DNA from: Stygiobacter sp.
GTDB taxonomy: Bacteria > Pseudomonadota > Alphaproteobacteria > Rhodospirillales > Magnetospirillaceae
Length of the DNA stretch: 64,000 nucleotides
Reading direction: 5' to 3'
Assembly (NCBI GenBank): GCA_006218045.1
Contig: VBWB01000004.1
Location: forward strand, 236,534-300,533
This document shows, piece by piece, positions 15,411 to 26,159 of this stretch. A program made the position numbers and the translations under genes. Below the pieces are notes generated by a model. That model saw nothing but the letters and a program-made list of their open reading frames with translations. It did not search any database and was not told the origin of the DNA. Numbering within the stretch: position 1 is the first letter of the stretch; every line of letters starts with the position of its first letter.

Positions 15411-16557
15411 ACGGCAGCCAGACCGAAGCGGTGGCCTGGGCGGCGATGCCTTCGCGTCGTCCGGTAAACCCCAGGCCTTCGGTCGTGGTGGCCTTGACGC
15501 TGACCCGGTCCATGGGCAACCCCAGGATTTCACCGATGCGGGCCCGCATGGCCGGGCGGTGAGGGCCGATCTTGGGCCGTTCGCAGATCAAGGTAACGTC
15601 CACATGGACGAGACGGGCACCGAGGCCAGAGACCAGACCAGCGGCATGGGCCAGGAAACGGTCCGAGGAGGCACCGCGCCATTGCGGGTCGGAGGGAGGG
15701 AAATGGGCGCCGATATCACCGGCGCCGATGGCCCCCAAAACCGCGTCGGTCAAGGCGTGCAGGGCGACGTCGGCATCGGAATGCCCCTCCAGCCCCTGAT
15801 CATGGGGGACCGGCACGCCGCACAGCCAAACCTTGGTTCCCGGCGCGAAACGATGGACGTCATAACCGTTACCGCTGACCGTATAGCCTTGGCCGCTGAA
15901 GCGCCCTTGGGCGCGGACCAAATCCTCTGCGCTGGTGATCTTGAAATTGTCCTCGCTGCCGGCGACCAGGGCAACGCGCAGTCCGGCCTGTTCGGCCACG
16001 GCGGCGTCGTCCGTCAGTTCCCGCCCCACGGCCTGATGATGGGCCGCCAGGATCGGGCCGAAGCGGAATCCCTGCGGGGTTTGCGCCCGCCACAATCCGG
16101 TGCGGTCGACGGTGGTCTGCACCATGCCATCGTTGCCGCGCTTCAGGGTATCGGCCACGGCGATGGCCGGCAGGGCGCCGTCATGGTCGGCCAGGGCGGC
16201 AATGACCCGCGCCACCATGCCGCAATCGGCGAAAGGGCGGGCGCCATCGTGGATCAGCACCTGATCGGGGGTGAGGGCTGCTAGACTTTCCAGCCCCAGG
16301 CGAACCGAATCCTGGCGGGTTTCGCCGCCGAAAACCGGCTCCAACAGGGCCAATCCCTTGGCCGCCATCCGATAAAGCTCCTGGTCATCGGGGTGGATGA
16401 CCACTCGAATGGCCGCGATGGACGGATCGGCGGCCAGTCGGGCCAGCGAATGACGCAATACGAGGCGTCCGGCAAGGTCTTGATATTGCTTTGGAACATC
16501 ACCACCGAAACGGCGCCCGCGCCCGGCGGCGACCACCAATGCCATTGTCTTTGCCAT
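15406..16557 (-). CDS. ispDF: Bifunctional IspD/IspF (MEP pathway isoprenoid synthesis)
   Basis: 383 aa fusion. The IspD domain (about 1-225) transfers CMP to 2-C-methylerythritol 4-phosphate: '[20 protein letters not shown]', '[20 protein letters not shown]', '[20 protein letters not shown]'. The IspF domain (about 230-383) forms the cyclodiphosphate: '[20 protein letters not shown]', '[20 protein letters not shown]', '[11 protein letters not shown]', '[20 protein letters not shown]'. The fused form is common in alphaproteobacteria. Two adjacent ATGs (16560, 16557) exist; the second is better spaced from GGAG. Confidence 0.96.
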   Translation of the reverse strand: MAKTMALVVAAGRGRRFGGDVPKQYQDLAGRLVLRHSLARLAADPSIAAIRVVIHPDDQELYRMAAKGLALLEPVFGGETRQDSVRLGLESLAALTPDQVLIHDGARPFADCGMVARVIAALADHDGALPAIAVADTLKRGNDGMVQTTVDRTGLWRAQTPQGFRFGPILAAHHQAVGRELTDDAAVAEQAGLRVALVAGSEDNFKITSAEDLVRAQGRFSGQGYTVSGNGYDVHRFAPGTKVWLCGVPVPHDQGLEGHSDADVALHALTDAVLGAIGAGDIGAHFPPSDPQWRGASSDRFLAHAAGLVSGLGARLVHVDVTLICERPKIGPHRPAMRARIGEILGLPMDRVSVKATTTEGLGFTGRREGIAAQATASVWLPS

Positions 16558-16654
16558 CATCCACTCCGCTTTTGCCGGGCGAAGCCTAATCATCTGGCCG
16601 GCGGCTGCCAAGCACGGCCTTTTCCTGGCGCTAAAGGATGCTATAGTCGCGGCC

Positions 16655-17449
16655 ATGCCGACGACCAATCTTCTCAATGCTCTCGCCCTGTGCAGCCTGA
16701 TTCCCGCCGCCGCCATCCCATTGCGGCAGGGGGCGGGCCGTGATGGTCCGTTCTGGGCGGCGTTGCTGCTGGCCATCACCGGCCCGGCGGCATGGTCGGT
16801 GCACCTGTTGTGGGGGGCGTGGCAAACCGGCCTGGGCACCAGCCTATGGGTCTCCATCGCCGCCAGCGCCCTGTTGTTTGCGCTGGTTGCCGCCCGTACC
16901 GAAACCGGCTGGCGGCTGGCGCCGCTGCTGATGCCCTATCTGCTGGCCTTGGGTTTTCTCGCCTCGGCGGTCAAGGGCGAGGCGCGACCGCTCAGCGGGG
17001 CGGCACCGGAAGTCTGGTTGGATCTGCATATTCTGACGGCGGTACTGACCTATGCGCTGCTGACCCTGGCGGCGGTGGCGTCGCTGGCGGTCTTCTTGCA
17101 GGAGCGTGCGCTCAAGCACAAGCGCCCCACGCGTCTGACCCGCATGCTGCCGGCGGTTTTGCAAAGCGAGACCCTGGCCGGGCGGCTGTTGGTACTGTCC
17201 GAGGTGGTGCTGGGGTGTGGTTTGGCCTCGGGTATGGCCATCCAGTTCCTGGGAAGTGGTCGGTTGCTGCACTTCGACCACAAGACCCTGTTGTCCATCG
17301 TCGCTTTCGTGCTGATCGGCGCGCTTCTGACCGGTCATCGGGTCTGCGGGGTGCGCGGAAGGCTGGCGGCGCGGGTGGTGCTGGTGGCTTATCTGCTGCT
17401 AACTTTGGCATATCCCGGCGTTAAATTTGTCACGCAAGTGATTTATTGA
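16655..17449 (+). CDS. ypjD: Integral membrane protein, CcsA/YpjD (HemX-like) cytochrome c assembly family
   Basis: 264 aa with about eight hydrophobic segments. Family-type features include '[20 protein letters not shown]' with its conserved His, the long '[20 protein letters not shown]' loop and '[20 protein letters not shown]' then '[20 protein letters not shown]' near the C-terminus. Family members are related to haem-handling proteins of cytochrome c maturation, but YpjD itself has no settled role. It is transcribed divergently from ispDF (97 bases between starts). Confidence 0.8.
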   Translation: MPTTNLLNALALCSLIPAAAIPLRQGAGRDGPFWAALLLAITGPAAWSVHLLWGAWQTGLGTSLWVSIAASALLFALVAARTETGWRLAPLLMPYLLALGFLASAVKGEARPLSGAAPEVWLDLHILTAVLTYALLTLAAVASLAVFLQERALKHKRPTRLTRMLPAVLQSETLAGRLLVLSEVVLGCGLASGMAIQFLGSGRLLHFDHKTLLSIVAFVLIGALLTGHRVCGVRGRLAARVVLVAYLLLTLAYPGVKFVTQVIY

Positions 17450-17529
17450 GGCGCTTTTAGGCATATTTCCCATGGGTAAGCGGCTTTTGCCGTTGCGTTA
17501 CGCAGCGTCTGCATAATAAATACGCAGTT

Positions 17530-18537
17530 ATGCACGACGCCCTTCGCAAATCGGTCACCATCGGCTCGGTGACCCTCCCCAATCCGGTGATCCTGGCGCC
17601 CATGTCCGGAGTAACCGACATGCCCTGCCGCCGTCTGGTCAAGCGCATGGGCGCCGGCTTGGTGGTTTCCGAAATGATCGCCAGCCAAGCCATGATCCGC
17701 GCCAATCGCCAGACCATGAAAATGGCCAGCAACTGCGCCGAGGAACATCCCATGTCGGTGCAGCTTGCCGGCTGCGAGCCCGAGGTGATGGCCGAGGCGG
17801 CGCGCATGAACACTGATCGCGGCGCCGCCATCATCGACATCAACATGGGCTGCCCGGTGAAGAAAGTGGCGGTCAAGGGCGAGGCCGGCTCGGCCCTGAT
17901 GAAGGACGAGATCTTGGCCGGCCAGCTGATGGAAGCCACCGTGCGGGCCGTGGATGTGCCGGTGACGCTGAAATGCCGCATGGGCTGGGACCACAACCGC
18001 CTCAACGCGCCGCGGCTGGCCAGGATCGCCCAGGAATCGGGGATCAAGATGGTCACCATCCATGGCCGTACCCGCCAGCAATTCTATACCGGCAGCGCCG
18101 ATTGGACGTTCGTCCGTCAGGTCAAGGACGCGGTCGATATTCCGGTCATCGTCAACGGCGACATCGAAACCATCGACGATGCCATCCGCGCATTGGCGGA
18201 ATCGGGCGCCGACGGCGTGATGATCGGGCGCGGTTCTTATGGCCGCCCCTGGTTCCCCGGTCAGGTGGCCCATTATCTGGCCACCGGCGAACGCCCGGTC
18301 GATCCATCGTTGGATCAGCAATTGGCCATCTTGCTGGAACATTTCGACGACATGCTCAGTCATTACGGCACCGACACCGGCGTACGCATGGCCCGCAAGC
18401 ATATCGCCTGGTATTCCAAGGGGTTGCACGGCTCGGCGGAATTCCGTTCGCACGTCAACAAGATGTCCGACGCCCAGGCCGTGCGGACGGCCATTCATGA
18501 TTTTTATCTGCCGCTGCTGGACAAGGTGGCAGCATGA
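17530..18537 (+). CDS. dusB: tRNA-dihydrouridine synthase B (NifR3)
   Basis: 335 aa FMN enzyme that reduces uridine in the tRNA D-loop. Visible: '[20 protein letters not shown]' at the N-terminus, catalytic Cys in '[20 protein letters not shown]', '[14 protein letters not shown]', '[20 protein letters not shown]' and the FMN phosphate site '[14 protein letters not shown]'. Its stop overlaps the ntrB start (ATGA). The nifR3-ntrBC order is the classic alphaproteobacterial operon first seen in Rhodobacter. Confidence 0.96.
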   Translation: MHDALRKSVTIGSVTLPNPVILAPMSGVTDMPCRRLVKRMGAGLVVSEMIASQAMIRANRQTMKMASNCAEEHPMSVQLAGCEPEVMAEAARMNTDRGAAIIDINMGCPVKKVAVKGEAGSALMKDEILAGQLMEATVRAVDVPVTLKCRMGWDHNRLNAPRLARIAQESGIKMVTIHGRTRQQFYTGSADWTFVRQVKDAVDIPVIVNGDIETIDDAIRALAESGADGVMIGRGSYGRPWFPGQVAHYLATGERPVDPSLDQQLAILLEHFDDMLSHYGTDTGVRMARKHIAWYSKGLHGSAEFRSHVNKMSDAQAVRTAIHDFYLPLLDKVAA

Positions 18538-19652
18538 TCGGGAAGGTATCCGCCATGCTGCGCCGCCCCCAAGCTGCTTCCATTGACCCATCCGTGGTGC
18601 TGGGGGCGCTGGCGTCGTCGATCCTGGTGATCGATGTCGGCAACAATATCCAATACGCCAATGCCTCGGCGGAACAATTATTCCAGTCGGGTGCTTCCTA
18701 TCTGCTGGGTAAGCCGATCACCGATCTGCTGCCCCCCGATTCGCCCATTCTGTCGCTGATCGAGCAGGCCCGTAACGATGCCCAGGTGGTATCGGAACAC
18801 GGTATTTCCCTGGATACCCCGCGCACCGGCAACCGCACCGTCACCGTCCAGGCGGCACCGGTCAATGAATGCCCCGGTCTGGTGGCGCTATCGCTGCATG
18901 AACAATCCATCGCCCTTAAAATCGGCGGGTCATTGTCCAGCCGTAACGCTGCGCGCTCGGTATCGGCCATGGCCGCCATGCTGGCGCACGAGGTCAAGAA
19001 TCCGCTGTCGGGTATCCGCGGTGCCGCTCAGTTACTGGAAAGTGCCGCTTCCGAGGATGACCGGGTGCTGACCCGGCTGATCATCGATGAGGCCGACCGC
19101 ATCGTCGCCCTGGTCGATCGCATGGAAGTGTTCTCGGACAAGCCCATGGTCGAACGCGGTGCCGTCAACATCCATCAGGTGCTGGAACATGTGCGCCGCA
19201 TCGCCGAAAATGGTTTTGCCCGCACTGTGCGCATCGTCGAGAATTACGATCCGTCCTTGCCGCCGGTGGCCGGCGACCGTGACCAGTTGATCCAGTTGTT
19301 CCTCAATCTGATCAAGAATGCCGCCGAGGCCGTGCCCGCCGAAGGCGGCGAAATCATCATTTCCACCGCTTACCAGCATGGTGTGCGTCTGGCCGTTCCG
19401 GGTACGGAGGTCCGCCGACATCTACCGCTGTTGGTCAGCATTCAGGATAATGGTGTCGGTATTTCCGATGACTTGCGTCCACATCTGTTCGATGCCTTCG
19501 TCACCACCAAGCCTTCGGGTACCGGATTGGGACTGGCTTTGGTTGCCAAAATCGTGGGGGATCTGGGGGGCATCGTCGAATTCGACAGCACGCCCCGCCG
19601 CACCGTGTTCAAGGTGATGCTGCCCATGGTTCAGGAAGGGGACGAGGGCTGA
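18534..19652 (+). CDS. ntrB: Nitrogen regulation sensor histidine kinase NtrB
   Basis: 372 aa, soluble. An N-terminal PAS domain (about 20-130: '[20 protein letters not shown]') is followed by a dimerisation/phosphoacceptor helix with H152 in '[20 protein letters not shown]' and a HATPase domain ('[20 protein letters not shown]', '[20 protein letters not shown]', '[20 protein letters not shown]'). In the family it phosphorylates or dephosphorylates NtrC according to PII status. It sits between dusB (overlapping start) and ntrC (4 bases). Confidence 0.96.
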   Translation: MIGKVSAMLRRPQAASIDPSVVLGALASSILVIDVGNNIQYANASAEQLFQSGASYLLGKPITDLLPPDSPILSLIEQARNDAQVVSEHGISLDTPRTGNRTVTVQAAPVNECPGLVALSLHEQSIALKIGGSLSSRNAARSVSAMAAMLAHEVKNPLSGIRGAAQLLESAASEDDRVLTRLIIDEADRIVALVDRMEVFSDKPMVERGAVNIHQVLEHVRRIAENGFARTVRIVENYDPSLPPVAGDRDQLIQLFLNLIKNAAEAVPAEGGEIIISTAYQHGVRLAVPGTEVRRHLPLLVSIQDNGVGISDDLRPHLFDAFVTTKPSGTGLGLALVAKIVGDLGGIVEFDSTPRRTVFKVMLPMVQEGDEG

Positions 19653-19656
19653 TACG

Positions 19657-21108
19657 ATGACCACTAATTCCACCATTCTGGTTGCCGACGATGATCGTGG
19701 CATCCGCACCGTTCTGGCCCAGGCCCTGGGCCGTGCCGGTTACGAGGTGCGGACCACCGGCAATGCCTCGACCCTGTGGCGCTGGGTGTCGGAAGGCGAG
19801 GGCGATCTGGTCATCACCGACGTGGTCATGCCCGATGAAAGCGGTCTCGACCTGCTGCCGCGCATCAAGAAAATCCGTCCCGATATGCGCATCATCGTCA
19901 TGAGCGCGCAAAACACCCTGCTGACCGCGGTTAAGGCCACCCAGCGCGGGGCTTTCGAATATCTGCCCAAGCCCTTCGACCTCAAGGAACTGGTGGCTGT
20001 TGTCAATCGCGCATTGACGGCGCCGCGTTCGGCTCCGGCCGAAGGTCACCCCGGCGACGATGACGAGGAAAAGCTGCCGCTGATCGGTCGCTCGCCAGCC
20101 ATGCAGGAAATCTACCGCACCTTGGCGCGGCTGATGGGCACCGACCTGACGGTGATGATCACCGGCGAATCGGGCACGGGCAAGGAACTGGTGGCGCGGG
20201 CCCTGCATGATTACGGCAAGCGCCGCAACGGGCCGTTCGTCGCCATCAACATGGCGGCGATTCCGCGAGAACTGATCGAAAGCGAATTGTTCGGCCATGA
20301 AAAGGGCGCCTTCACCGGCGCCACCCAGCGGGCCACCGGTCGGTTCGAGCAAGCCGAGGGCGGCACGCTTTTCCTGGATGAAATCGGCGACATGCCGCCC
20401 GAGGCCCAGACCCGGCTGTTGCGGGTGTTGCAGGAAGGCGAATACACCACGGTGGGCGGGCGTACCCCCATCCGCGCCAATGTGCGCATCGTCGCCGCCA
20501 CCCACCGCGACCTGACCCAGTTGATCCGCCAGGGCCTGTTCCGCGAGGATTTGTTCTATCGCCTCAACGTCGTCCCCATTCGTCTGCCGCCGTTGCGGGA
20601 ACGTACCGAAGATATCCCCGAACTGATCCGCCATTTCCTCGCCCAGGGCAGCAGCGAGGGCTTGCCGCAAAAGAGCATCGATGCCCAGGCCATGGACCGG
20701 CTGAAGCGCCATCGCTGGCCCGGCAATGTACGGGAGTTGGAAAACCTGGTCCGCCGTCTGGCCGCGCTTTATTCGCAGGAAGTCATCGGCATCGAGGTGA
20801 TCGAGGCCGAACTGGCCGGCGGCGCTCCGGCCAGCGATGCCATGAGCGCCGGTGATGGCGATGGATTGTCGGCGTCGGTCGAGCGGCATCTGCGCGAATA
20901 TTTCGGCAGCCACGAAGACAGCTTGCCGCCCCCCGGCGTCTATGACCGGGTCCTCCGGGAAGTGGAGCGTCCACTGATCGCCCTGGCTTTGGAAGTCACC
21001 CGTGGCAACCAGATCAAGGCGGCGCAAATCTTGGGCCTCAACCGCAACACCTTGCGCAAGAAGATCCGCGAATTGGATGTTTCCGTCGGGCGTGGTGGCT
21101 TCAAGTAA
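19657..21108 (+). CDS. ntrC: Nitrogen regulation response regulator NtrC (sigma-54 activator)
   Basis: 483 aa. Receiver domain with D55 ([10 protein letters not shown]) and 'YLPKPFD'; AAA+ domain with Walker A '[14 protein letters not shown]', the sigma-54 contact loop '[14 protein letters not shown]', Walker B '[12 protein letters not shown]' and arginine finger region '[20 protein letters not shown]'; Fis-type DNA-binding helix at the C-terminus ('[20 protein letters not shown]'). All catalytic elements are intact, unlike in NtrX downstream. Confidence 0.97.
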   Translation: MTTNSTILVADDDRGIRTVLAQALGRAGYEVRTTGNASTLWRWVSEGEGDLVITDVVMPDESGLDLLPRIKKIRPDMRIIVMSAQNTLLTAVKATQRGAFEYLPKPFDLKELVAVVNRALTAPRSAPAEGHPGDDDEEKLPLIGRSPAMQEIYRTLARLMGTDLTVMITGESGTGKELVARALHDYGKRRNGPFVAINMAAIPRELIESELFGHEKGAFTGATQRATGRFEQAEGGTLFLDEIGDMPPEAQTRLLRVLQEGEYTTVGGRTPIRANVRIVAATHRDLTQLIRQGLFREDLFYRLNVVPIRLPPLRERTEDIPELIRHFLAQGSSEGLPQKSIDAQAMDRLKRHRWPGNVRELENLVRRLAALYSQEVIGIEVIEAELAGGAPASDAMSAGDGDGLSASVERHLREYFGSHEDSLPPPGVYDRVLREVERPLIALALEVTRGNQIKAAQILGLNRNTLRKKIRELDVSVGRGGFK

Positions 21109-21119
21109 CGGGGGACCGC

Positions 21120-23363
21120 ATGGCCGCTGACCGTCGTCGCCTGGGGCTGCGCCTGATGATCTGGGCGCGCAATGTCGGACTTGCCCGCAAGCTGGCCTTC
21201 GGCCTGACCCTGGCGGTGGTTCCCTCGGTGGTGGCCACCTTCCTGGCCCTGACCGTGTCCGGCCCCATCGGTCCCGATCCCAAGACGGTGCTGTCGCTGA
21301 TCGCCCTTGACGTCATGCTGCTGGTGGCATTGGCGGTGGTTATCGGCGTGCGCATCATCGGCGTGTGGCGGGCGCGGCGGCGCGGGTCGTCGGGGTCGCG
21401 CCTGCATTTGCGCTTCATCGTGCTGTTCTCGCTGGTGGCGCTTACTCCGGCCATCGTCGTTTCGGTCGGTTCCACCGTGTTTTTCCGCTATGGCGTCGAA
21501 AGCTGGTTTTCCGACCGCGTGCGCACCGCGCTTCAGGCCTCGTTGCAGGTGGCGCGGGCGTACTTGGAGGAACACCAGCAGATCATCGGCGGCGATGTCC
21601 TGGCCATGGCCAACGACATCAACCGCGAAGGGCTGCTGCTCAGCCGCAATCCCCAGCGTTTTTCCAGCTTCATTTCCGGGCAGGCGGCGCTGCGCGGTTT
21701 GACCGAGGCGGTGGTTTTCGATGGTCAGGGGCGGGTTCTGGCCCGCACCGGCCTGGCTTTTTCCATCGAATCCAGCCTGGATCAAATCCCGTTCTGGGCC
21801 CTGGAAAAGGCGCGATCGGGCGAGGTAGCGGTGTTGACCACCGATGACGATGATCGTGTGCGCGCCTTGGTCCAGTTGCAGGGCTTTTTCGACGAGACTT
21901 TCTTGTATGTGGGCCGCTTCGTCGATCCCAAAGTCATTGGCCACATGGAACAAACCTCGGCGGCGGTAGCCGAATACGAAAATCTGGAGGGGCGGCGCCT
22001 GAGCCTGGAGCGCGCTTTCTCCATGATCTTCGCCATCATCGCCTTGCTGCTGCTGCTGGCGGCGGTGTGGGTGGGCTTAAGCATGGCCATGAGCCTGGCC
22101 ACGCCCATCGTCCGCCTGATCGATGCCGCCGAACGGGTACGTTCGGGTGATCTGACGGCGCGGGTGGCCGAAGGCAAGGGGGCGGACGAGATCGGTTCGC
22201 TGGTTCGCGCCTTCAACCGCATGACCGAGCAATTGTCGGAACAGCGCCAGGAACTGATCGATGCCAACCGCGAGTTGGATGAACGTTCGCGCTTTACCGA
22301 AACGGTTTTGGCCGGCGTTTCCGCCGGGGTGATCGGCCTGGATCGCGACGGCAATATCCATCTGCCCAACCGTTCCGCCTGCGAGCTGCTGGCGGCCCTC
22401 CCCGAAGCGTTGATCGGCCAACATTTGACCGAGATCGCGCCGGAATTCAGCACGGCCTTCGATGAAGTGGTGCGCCGCCCGGAAAAGCTGATCCAACACG
22501 AAATCAAGCTGGTGCGGCAAGCCCGGCAGCGGACCTTGCTGGTGCGGCTGGCTGCCGAACGGCTGGACGGTGAGACCATCGGCTATGTGGTTACCTTCGA
22601 CGATATTTCCGAGTTGGTTTCCGCCCAGCGCACCGCCGCCTGGGCCGATGTGGCCCGGCGCATCGCCCACGAGATCAAGAACCCGCTGACCCCGATCCAA
22701 CTGTCGGCGGAGCGGCTAAAGCGCAAATATCTCAAGGAGATACAAAGCGACCCCGAGACCTATTCGACCCTGGTGGATACCATCGTCCGCCAAGTGGGGG
22801 ATATCGGGCGTATGGTCGACGAGTTTTCCTCCTTTGCTCGCATGCCGGCGCCACAGATGAAAAAGGCGGATCTCGCCGCCATCTGCCGCGAGGCACTGTT
22901 CCTGCAAAAGACCGGCAATCCCGATGTCCGTTTCACCAGTGTCATCCCCGACCACCCGGTGCCCATGCTGTGCGATTCCAGATTGTTCGGGCAAGCCTTG
23001 ACCAATCTGTTGAAAAACGCGGTCGAAGCCATTCAGGGCCGCGATGGGGGCGATGTGTCCCCCGGTCAGGTCTCGTTGGCGCTGTTTTCCGACAAATCGC
23101 GCATTACCATCGAAGTCAGCGATAACGGCAGGGGGCTGCCCAAGGAAAACCGCGACCGTCTGACCGAACCCTATGTCACCACCCGCACCAAGGGCACCGG
23201 ATTAGGACTTGCCATCGTCAAGAAAATCGTAGAAGACCATGAGGGTGATCTTCGACTGGAGGATGCGCCATCCGGTGGTGCCCGGGTGTGCATGGTCTTC
23301 CGCGAAGGTGACGATACCTCGCAGGTTCCCGCTGCCGAAATGACGGCTCAACATGGCTCATGA
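21120..23363 (+). CDS. ntrY: Nitrogen regulation sensor histidine kinase NtrY
   Basis: 747 aa membrane kinase. Several transmembrane segments in the first ~110 residues, a periplasmic stretch, another membrane segment near 310, HAMP ('ATPIVRLIDAAERVRSGDLT'), PAS (about 385-490), phosphoacceptor H517 ('IAHEIKNPLTPIQLSAERLK') and HATPase ('LTNLLKNAVEAIQGRDGGDV', 'KGTGLGLAIVKKIVEDHEGD'). It starts 11 bases after ntrC, and its end overlaps ntrX by 11 bases. In alphaproteobacteria NtrYX has been tied to nitrogen, redox and envelope control. Confidence 0.96.
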   Translation: MAADRRRLGLRLMIWARNVGLARKLAFGLTLAVVPSVVATFLALTVSGPIGPDPKTVLSLIALDVMLLVALAVVIGVRIIGVWRARRRGSSGSRLHLRFIVLFSLVALTPAIVVSVGSTVFFRYGVESWFSDRVRTALQASLQVARAYLEEHQQIIGGDVLAMANDINREGLLLSRNPQRFSSFISGQAALRGLTEAVVFDGQGRVLARTGLAFSIESSLDQIPFWALEKARSGEVAVLTTDDDDRVRALVQLQGFFDETFLYVGRFVDPKVIGHMEQTSAAVAEYENLEGRRLSLERAFSMIFAIIALLLLLAAVWVGLSMAMSLATPIVRLIDAAERVRSGDLTARVAEGKGADEIGSLVRAFNRMTEQLSEQRQELIDANRELDERSRFTETVLAGVSAGVIGLDRDGNIHLPNRSACELLAALPEALIGQHLTEIAPEFSTAFDEVVRRPEKLIQHEIKLVRQARQRTLLVRLAAERLDGETIGYVVTFDDISELVSAQRTAAWADVARRIAHEIKNPLTPIQLSAERLKRKYLKEIQSDPETYSTLVDTIVRQVGDIGRMVDEFSSFARMPAPQMKKADLAAICREALFLQKTGNPDVRFTSVIPDHPVPMLCDSRLFGQALTNLLKNAVEAIQGRDGGDVSPGQVSLALFSDKSRITIEVSDNGRGLPKENRDRLTEPYVTTRTKGTGLGLAIVKKIVEDHEGDLRLEDAPSGGARVCMVFREGDDTSQVPAAEMTAQHGS

Positions 23364-24756
23364 CATTCTGATCGTCGACGACGAGGCCGATATCCGCGCG
23401 CTGATCGCCGGCATTCTTGAAGACGAAGGGTATGCCACCCGCGAGGCCGGAAATTCCGATGCCGCGCTCGAGGCGGTGCGCGCCCGCCGTCCCAGCCTGA
23501 TCATCCAGGATATCTGGCTGCAAGGCTCGGATATGGATGGCTTGGGTATTCTGACCGCGGTCAAACACGACCACCCGGACGTGCCGGTGGTGATGATTTC
23601 CGGCCATGGCACCATCGAGACGGCGGTGGAGGCCATCAAGATCGGCGCCTACGACTTCATTGAAAAGCCGTTCAAGACCGACCGCTTGTTGATCATCGTC
23701 GAGCGTGCTATCGAAGCGGCCAAACTGCGCCGCGAAAACGCCGAATTGCGTCTGCGCATCGGCAACCCGGTGGCGGTGGGCGATCTGGTCGGCGCCTCGC
23801 CCTTCATCGTCCAGATCCGCCAGGCGGTGGACAAGGTGGCGCCCACCAATTCCCGCGTTCTCATCACCGGCCCCGCCGGATCGGGCAAGGAAGTGGCGGC
23901 CCGCATCATCCACGCCCGCTCGCGCCGGGCCGAGGCGCCGTTCGTGGTGCTCAACTGTGCCGCCATGCATCCCGACCGCATGGAAGTCGAGCTGTTCGGC
24001 ACCGAGCACGGTGACGGCACCGATGCGCCACGCAAGATCGGCACCTTCGAGCAGGCCCATGGCGGCACGCTTTTGTTGGACGAAGTGGCCGACATGCCGT
24101 TGGAAACCCAAGGCAAGATCGTTCGCGTCCTGCAAGATCAGACGTTCGAGCGGGTCGGCGGCGGCACCCGGGTGGAAGTGGATGTCCGCGTCATCGCCAC
24201 CACCAACCGCGATTTACAGGCCGAACTGGCCGCCGGGCGTTTCCGCGAGGATTTGTACTATCGTTTGAACGTGGTCCCCATCCGGGTGCCGTCCTTACGT
24301 GAACGCAAGGAAGACGTTCCGGCCCTGGCCCGGCATTTCATGCAATTGGCCGCCCAAGCCGCCGGTACCCAGGGTCGCCCGTTGGGTGAAGACACCCTGG
24401 CTGCGTTGCAGGCCTATGATTGGCCGGGCAATGTGCGGCAATTGCGCAACGTGATGGACTGGTTGCTGATCATGGCTCCGGGCGAGGCGGGCGAGATGAT
24501 CCGGGCCGACATGCTGCCGGGTGAGATCAGCGCCATCACCCCAGCCGTGTTGCGCTGGGAGAAATCCAGCGAGATCATGACACTGCCCTTGCGTGACGCG
24601 CGGGAATTGTTCGAGCGTGAATATCTGTTGGCCCAGGTCAATCGTTTCGCCGGCAATATCTCGCGTACGGCGGCATTTGTCGGCATGGAGCGTTCTGCCC
24701 TGCACCGCAAATTGAAGTTGTTGGGCGTCAATACCGACGAAAAGACCAAGCCCTGA
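23353..24756 (+). CDS. ntrX: Response regulator NtrX with degenerate sigma-54 contact loop
   Basis: 467 aa. Receiver with D53 (IIQDIWLQGSD), AAA+ domain with Walker A 'GPAGSGKEVAARII' and Walker B 'GGTLLLDEVADM', and a C-terminal Fis-type helix ('NISRTAAFVGMERSALHRKL'). The GAFTGA loop is absent: the equivalent position reads 'GTEHGDGTDAPRKIG'. NtrX of many alphaproteobacteria lacks this loop, which argues against sigma-54 activation and for direct binding as activator or repressor. Confidence 0.95.
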   Translation: MAHDILIVDDEADIRALIAGILEDEGYATREAGNSDAALEAVRARRPSLIIQDIWLQGSDMDGLGILTAVKHDHPDVPVVMISGHGTIETAVEAIKIGAYDFIEKPFKTDRLLIIVERAIEAAKLRRENAELRLRIGNPVAVGDLVGASPFIVQIRQAVDKVAPTNSRVLITGPAGSGKEVAARIIHARSRRAEAPFVVLNCAAMHPDRMEVELFGTEHGDGTDAPRKIGTFEQAHGGTLLLDEVADMPLETQGKIVRVLQDQTFERVGGGTRVEVDVRVIATTNRDLQAELAAGRFREDLYYRLNVVPIRVPSLRERKEDVPALARHFMQLAAQAAGTQGRPLGEDTLAALQAYDWPGNVRQLRNVMDWLLIMAPGEAGEMIRADMLPGEISAITPAVLRWEKSSEIMTLPLRDARELFEREYLLAQVNRFAGNISRTAAFVGMERSALHRKLKLLGVNTDEKTKP

Positions 24757-24781
24757 GCCGGGCATGGAGTAGGGGACGAAA

Positions 24782-26158
24782 ATGAAGGTTATCGTCTGCG
24801 GCGCCGGACAGGTGGGCTTCAACATCGCCCATTATCTGGCCAGTGAAAACAACGACGTCACGGTCATCGACCAACGTCCCGAACTGATCCGCAAGATCAC
24901 CGATACCGTCGACGTGCAGGCCGTGCTCGGTCATGCCTCGCATCCATCGGTGTTGGAGCAGGCCGGGGCGGGGGATGCCGACCTGTTGATCGCGGTGACC
25001 CAGTTCGACGAGGTCAACATGGTCGCCTGTCAGGTGGCCCATTCCCTGTTCAACGTGCCGACCAAGATCGCCCGCGTCCGCGCCCAATCCTATTTGCAGC
25101 CCATGTGGTCCAATCTGTTCACCCGCGACCATATGCCCATCGACGTCACCATCAGCCCGGAAATCGAGGTGGCCCGCGCCATCACCCGGCGCTTGCAGGT
25201 GCCCGGCGCCATCGACGTCATCCCCATGGCCGGCGACAAGGTGCGCCTGATCGGCGTACGCTGCAACGAACAGACCCCGCTGATCAATACGCCGTTGCGG
25301 CAATTGACGGTGCTGTTCCCCGATCTCAACATCGTCATCATCGGTATCGTCCGCGACGGCAAGCCCATCGTGCCGACGGCGGAAGATCAGATGCTGGAAG
25401 GCGACGAGGTCTATTTCGTTGTCGATACACAGCAGGTGGACCGGGCGCTGTCCGCCTTTGGCCGCGAGGATTGCGCGGCGCGGCGCATCGTTATTTTCGG
25501 CGGCGGCAATATCGGCCTGTTCCTGGCCCAGCAGATCGAGGAGGCCCATCCCGGCGCCACGGTCAAGATCATCGAGATCAACAAGGAACGAGCCGAATAC
25601 GTGGCCAAGAGCCTGCACCGCACGGTGGTGCTGAACGGCGATGTCCTGGACACCGAAATCCTGACCGAGGCCAATGTCGCCAATGCCGAAACGGTGGTGT
25701 CGGTCACCAATGACGACGAAACCAACATCCTGGCGGCGTTGCTGGCCAAACGTTACGGTGCCAAACGGGCCATGAGCCTGATCAACAAGACCACCTATAA
25801 CGCCCTGATGGGGCCGTTGGGTATCGACGTGGTCATCAGCCCGCGCGCCATCACCGTGTCCAACATCCTGCAACACGTGCGTCGTGGCCGCATTCATGCG
25901 GTGCATTCCCTGCACGAGGGCTTCGGTGAACTGATCGAGGCCGATGCCCTGGAAACCTCGAGTCTGGTCGGCAAGCCGCTGCGCGAGGTCAAGTTACCCA
26001 ACGGCGTGCTGCTGGGCGCGGTGGTTCATAACGGCGCCATGATTAGCCCGCGCGGCAACACCGTGGTCCAGGCCGGTGATCGCATCGTCCTGTTCGCCGC
26101 CGCCGAGGCGGTGAAGAAGGTGGAAAAGATGTTCTCGGTCCGGCTGGAGTACTTCTAG
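24782..26158 (+). CDS. trkA: Trk potassium uptake regulatory protein TrkA
   Basis: 458 aa with two RCK halves. Rossmann nucleotide motifs are 'VIVCGAGQVGFNIAHYLASE' at the N-terminus and 'IVIFGGGNIGLFLAQQIEEA' near 235. Each half ends with a TrkA_C-type domain (for example 'GNTVVQAGDRIVLFAAAEAV'). Peripheral membrane protein that gates TrkH/G by NAD(H)/ATP binding. It follows ntrX by 25 bases, the usual order in Rhodospirillales. Confidence 0.96.
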   Translation: MKVIVCGAGQVGFNIAHYLASENNDVTVIDQRPELIRKITDTVDVQAVLGHASHPSVLEQAGAGDADLLIAVTQFDEVNMVACQVAHSLFNVPTKIARVRAQSYLQPMWSNLFTRDHMPIDVTISPEIEVARAITRRLQVPGAIDVIPMAGDKVRLIGVRCNEQTPLINTPLRQLTVLFPDLNIVIIGIVRDGKPIVPTAEDQMLEGDEVYFVVDTQQVDRALSAFGREDCAARRIVIFGGGNIGLFLAQQIEEAHPGATVKIIEINKERAEYVAKSLHRTVVLNGDVLDTEILTEANVANAETVVSVTNDDETNILAALLAKRYGAKRAMSLINKTTYNALMGPLGIDVVISPRAITVSNILQHVRRGRIHAVHSLHEGFGELIEADALETSSLVGKPLREVKLPNGVLLGAVVHNGAMISPRGNTVVQAGDRIVLFAAAEAVKKVEKMFSVRLEYF

Positions 26159-26159
26159 G

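Noticed and set aside
15559..16284. 241-codon plus-strand frame inside ispDF
   Set aside because: Antisense of a well-conserved bifunctional enzyme; no homology features.
19609..21027. 472-codon frame antisense to ntrC
   Set aside because: The sense strand has every NtrC motif; the antisense translation is low-complexity and lacks a ribosome site.
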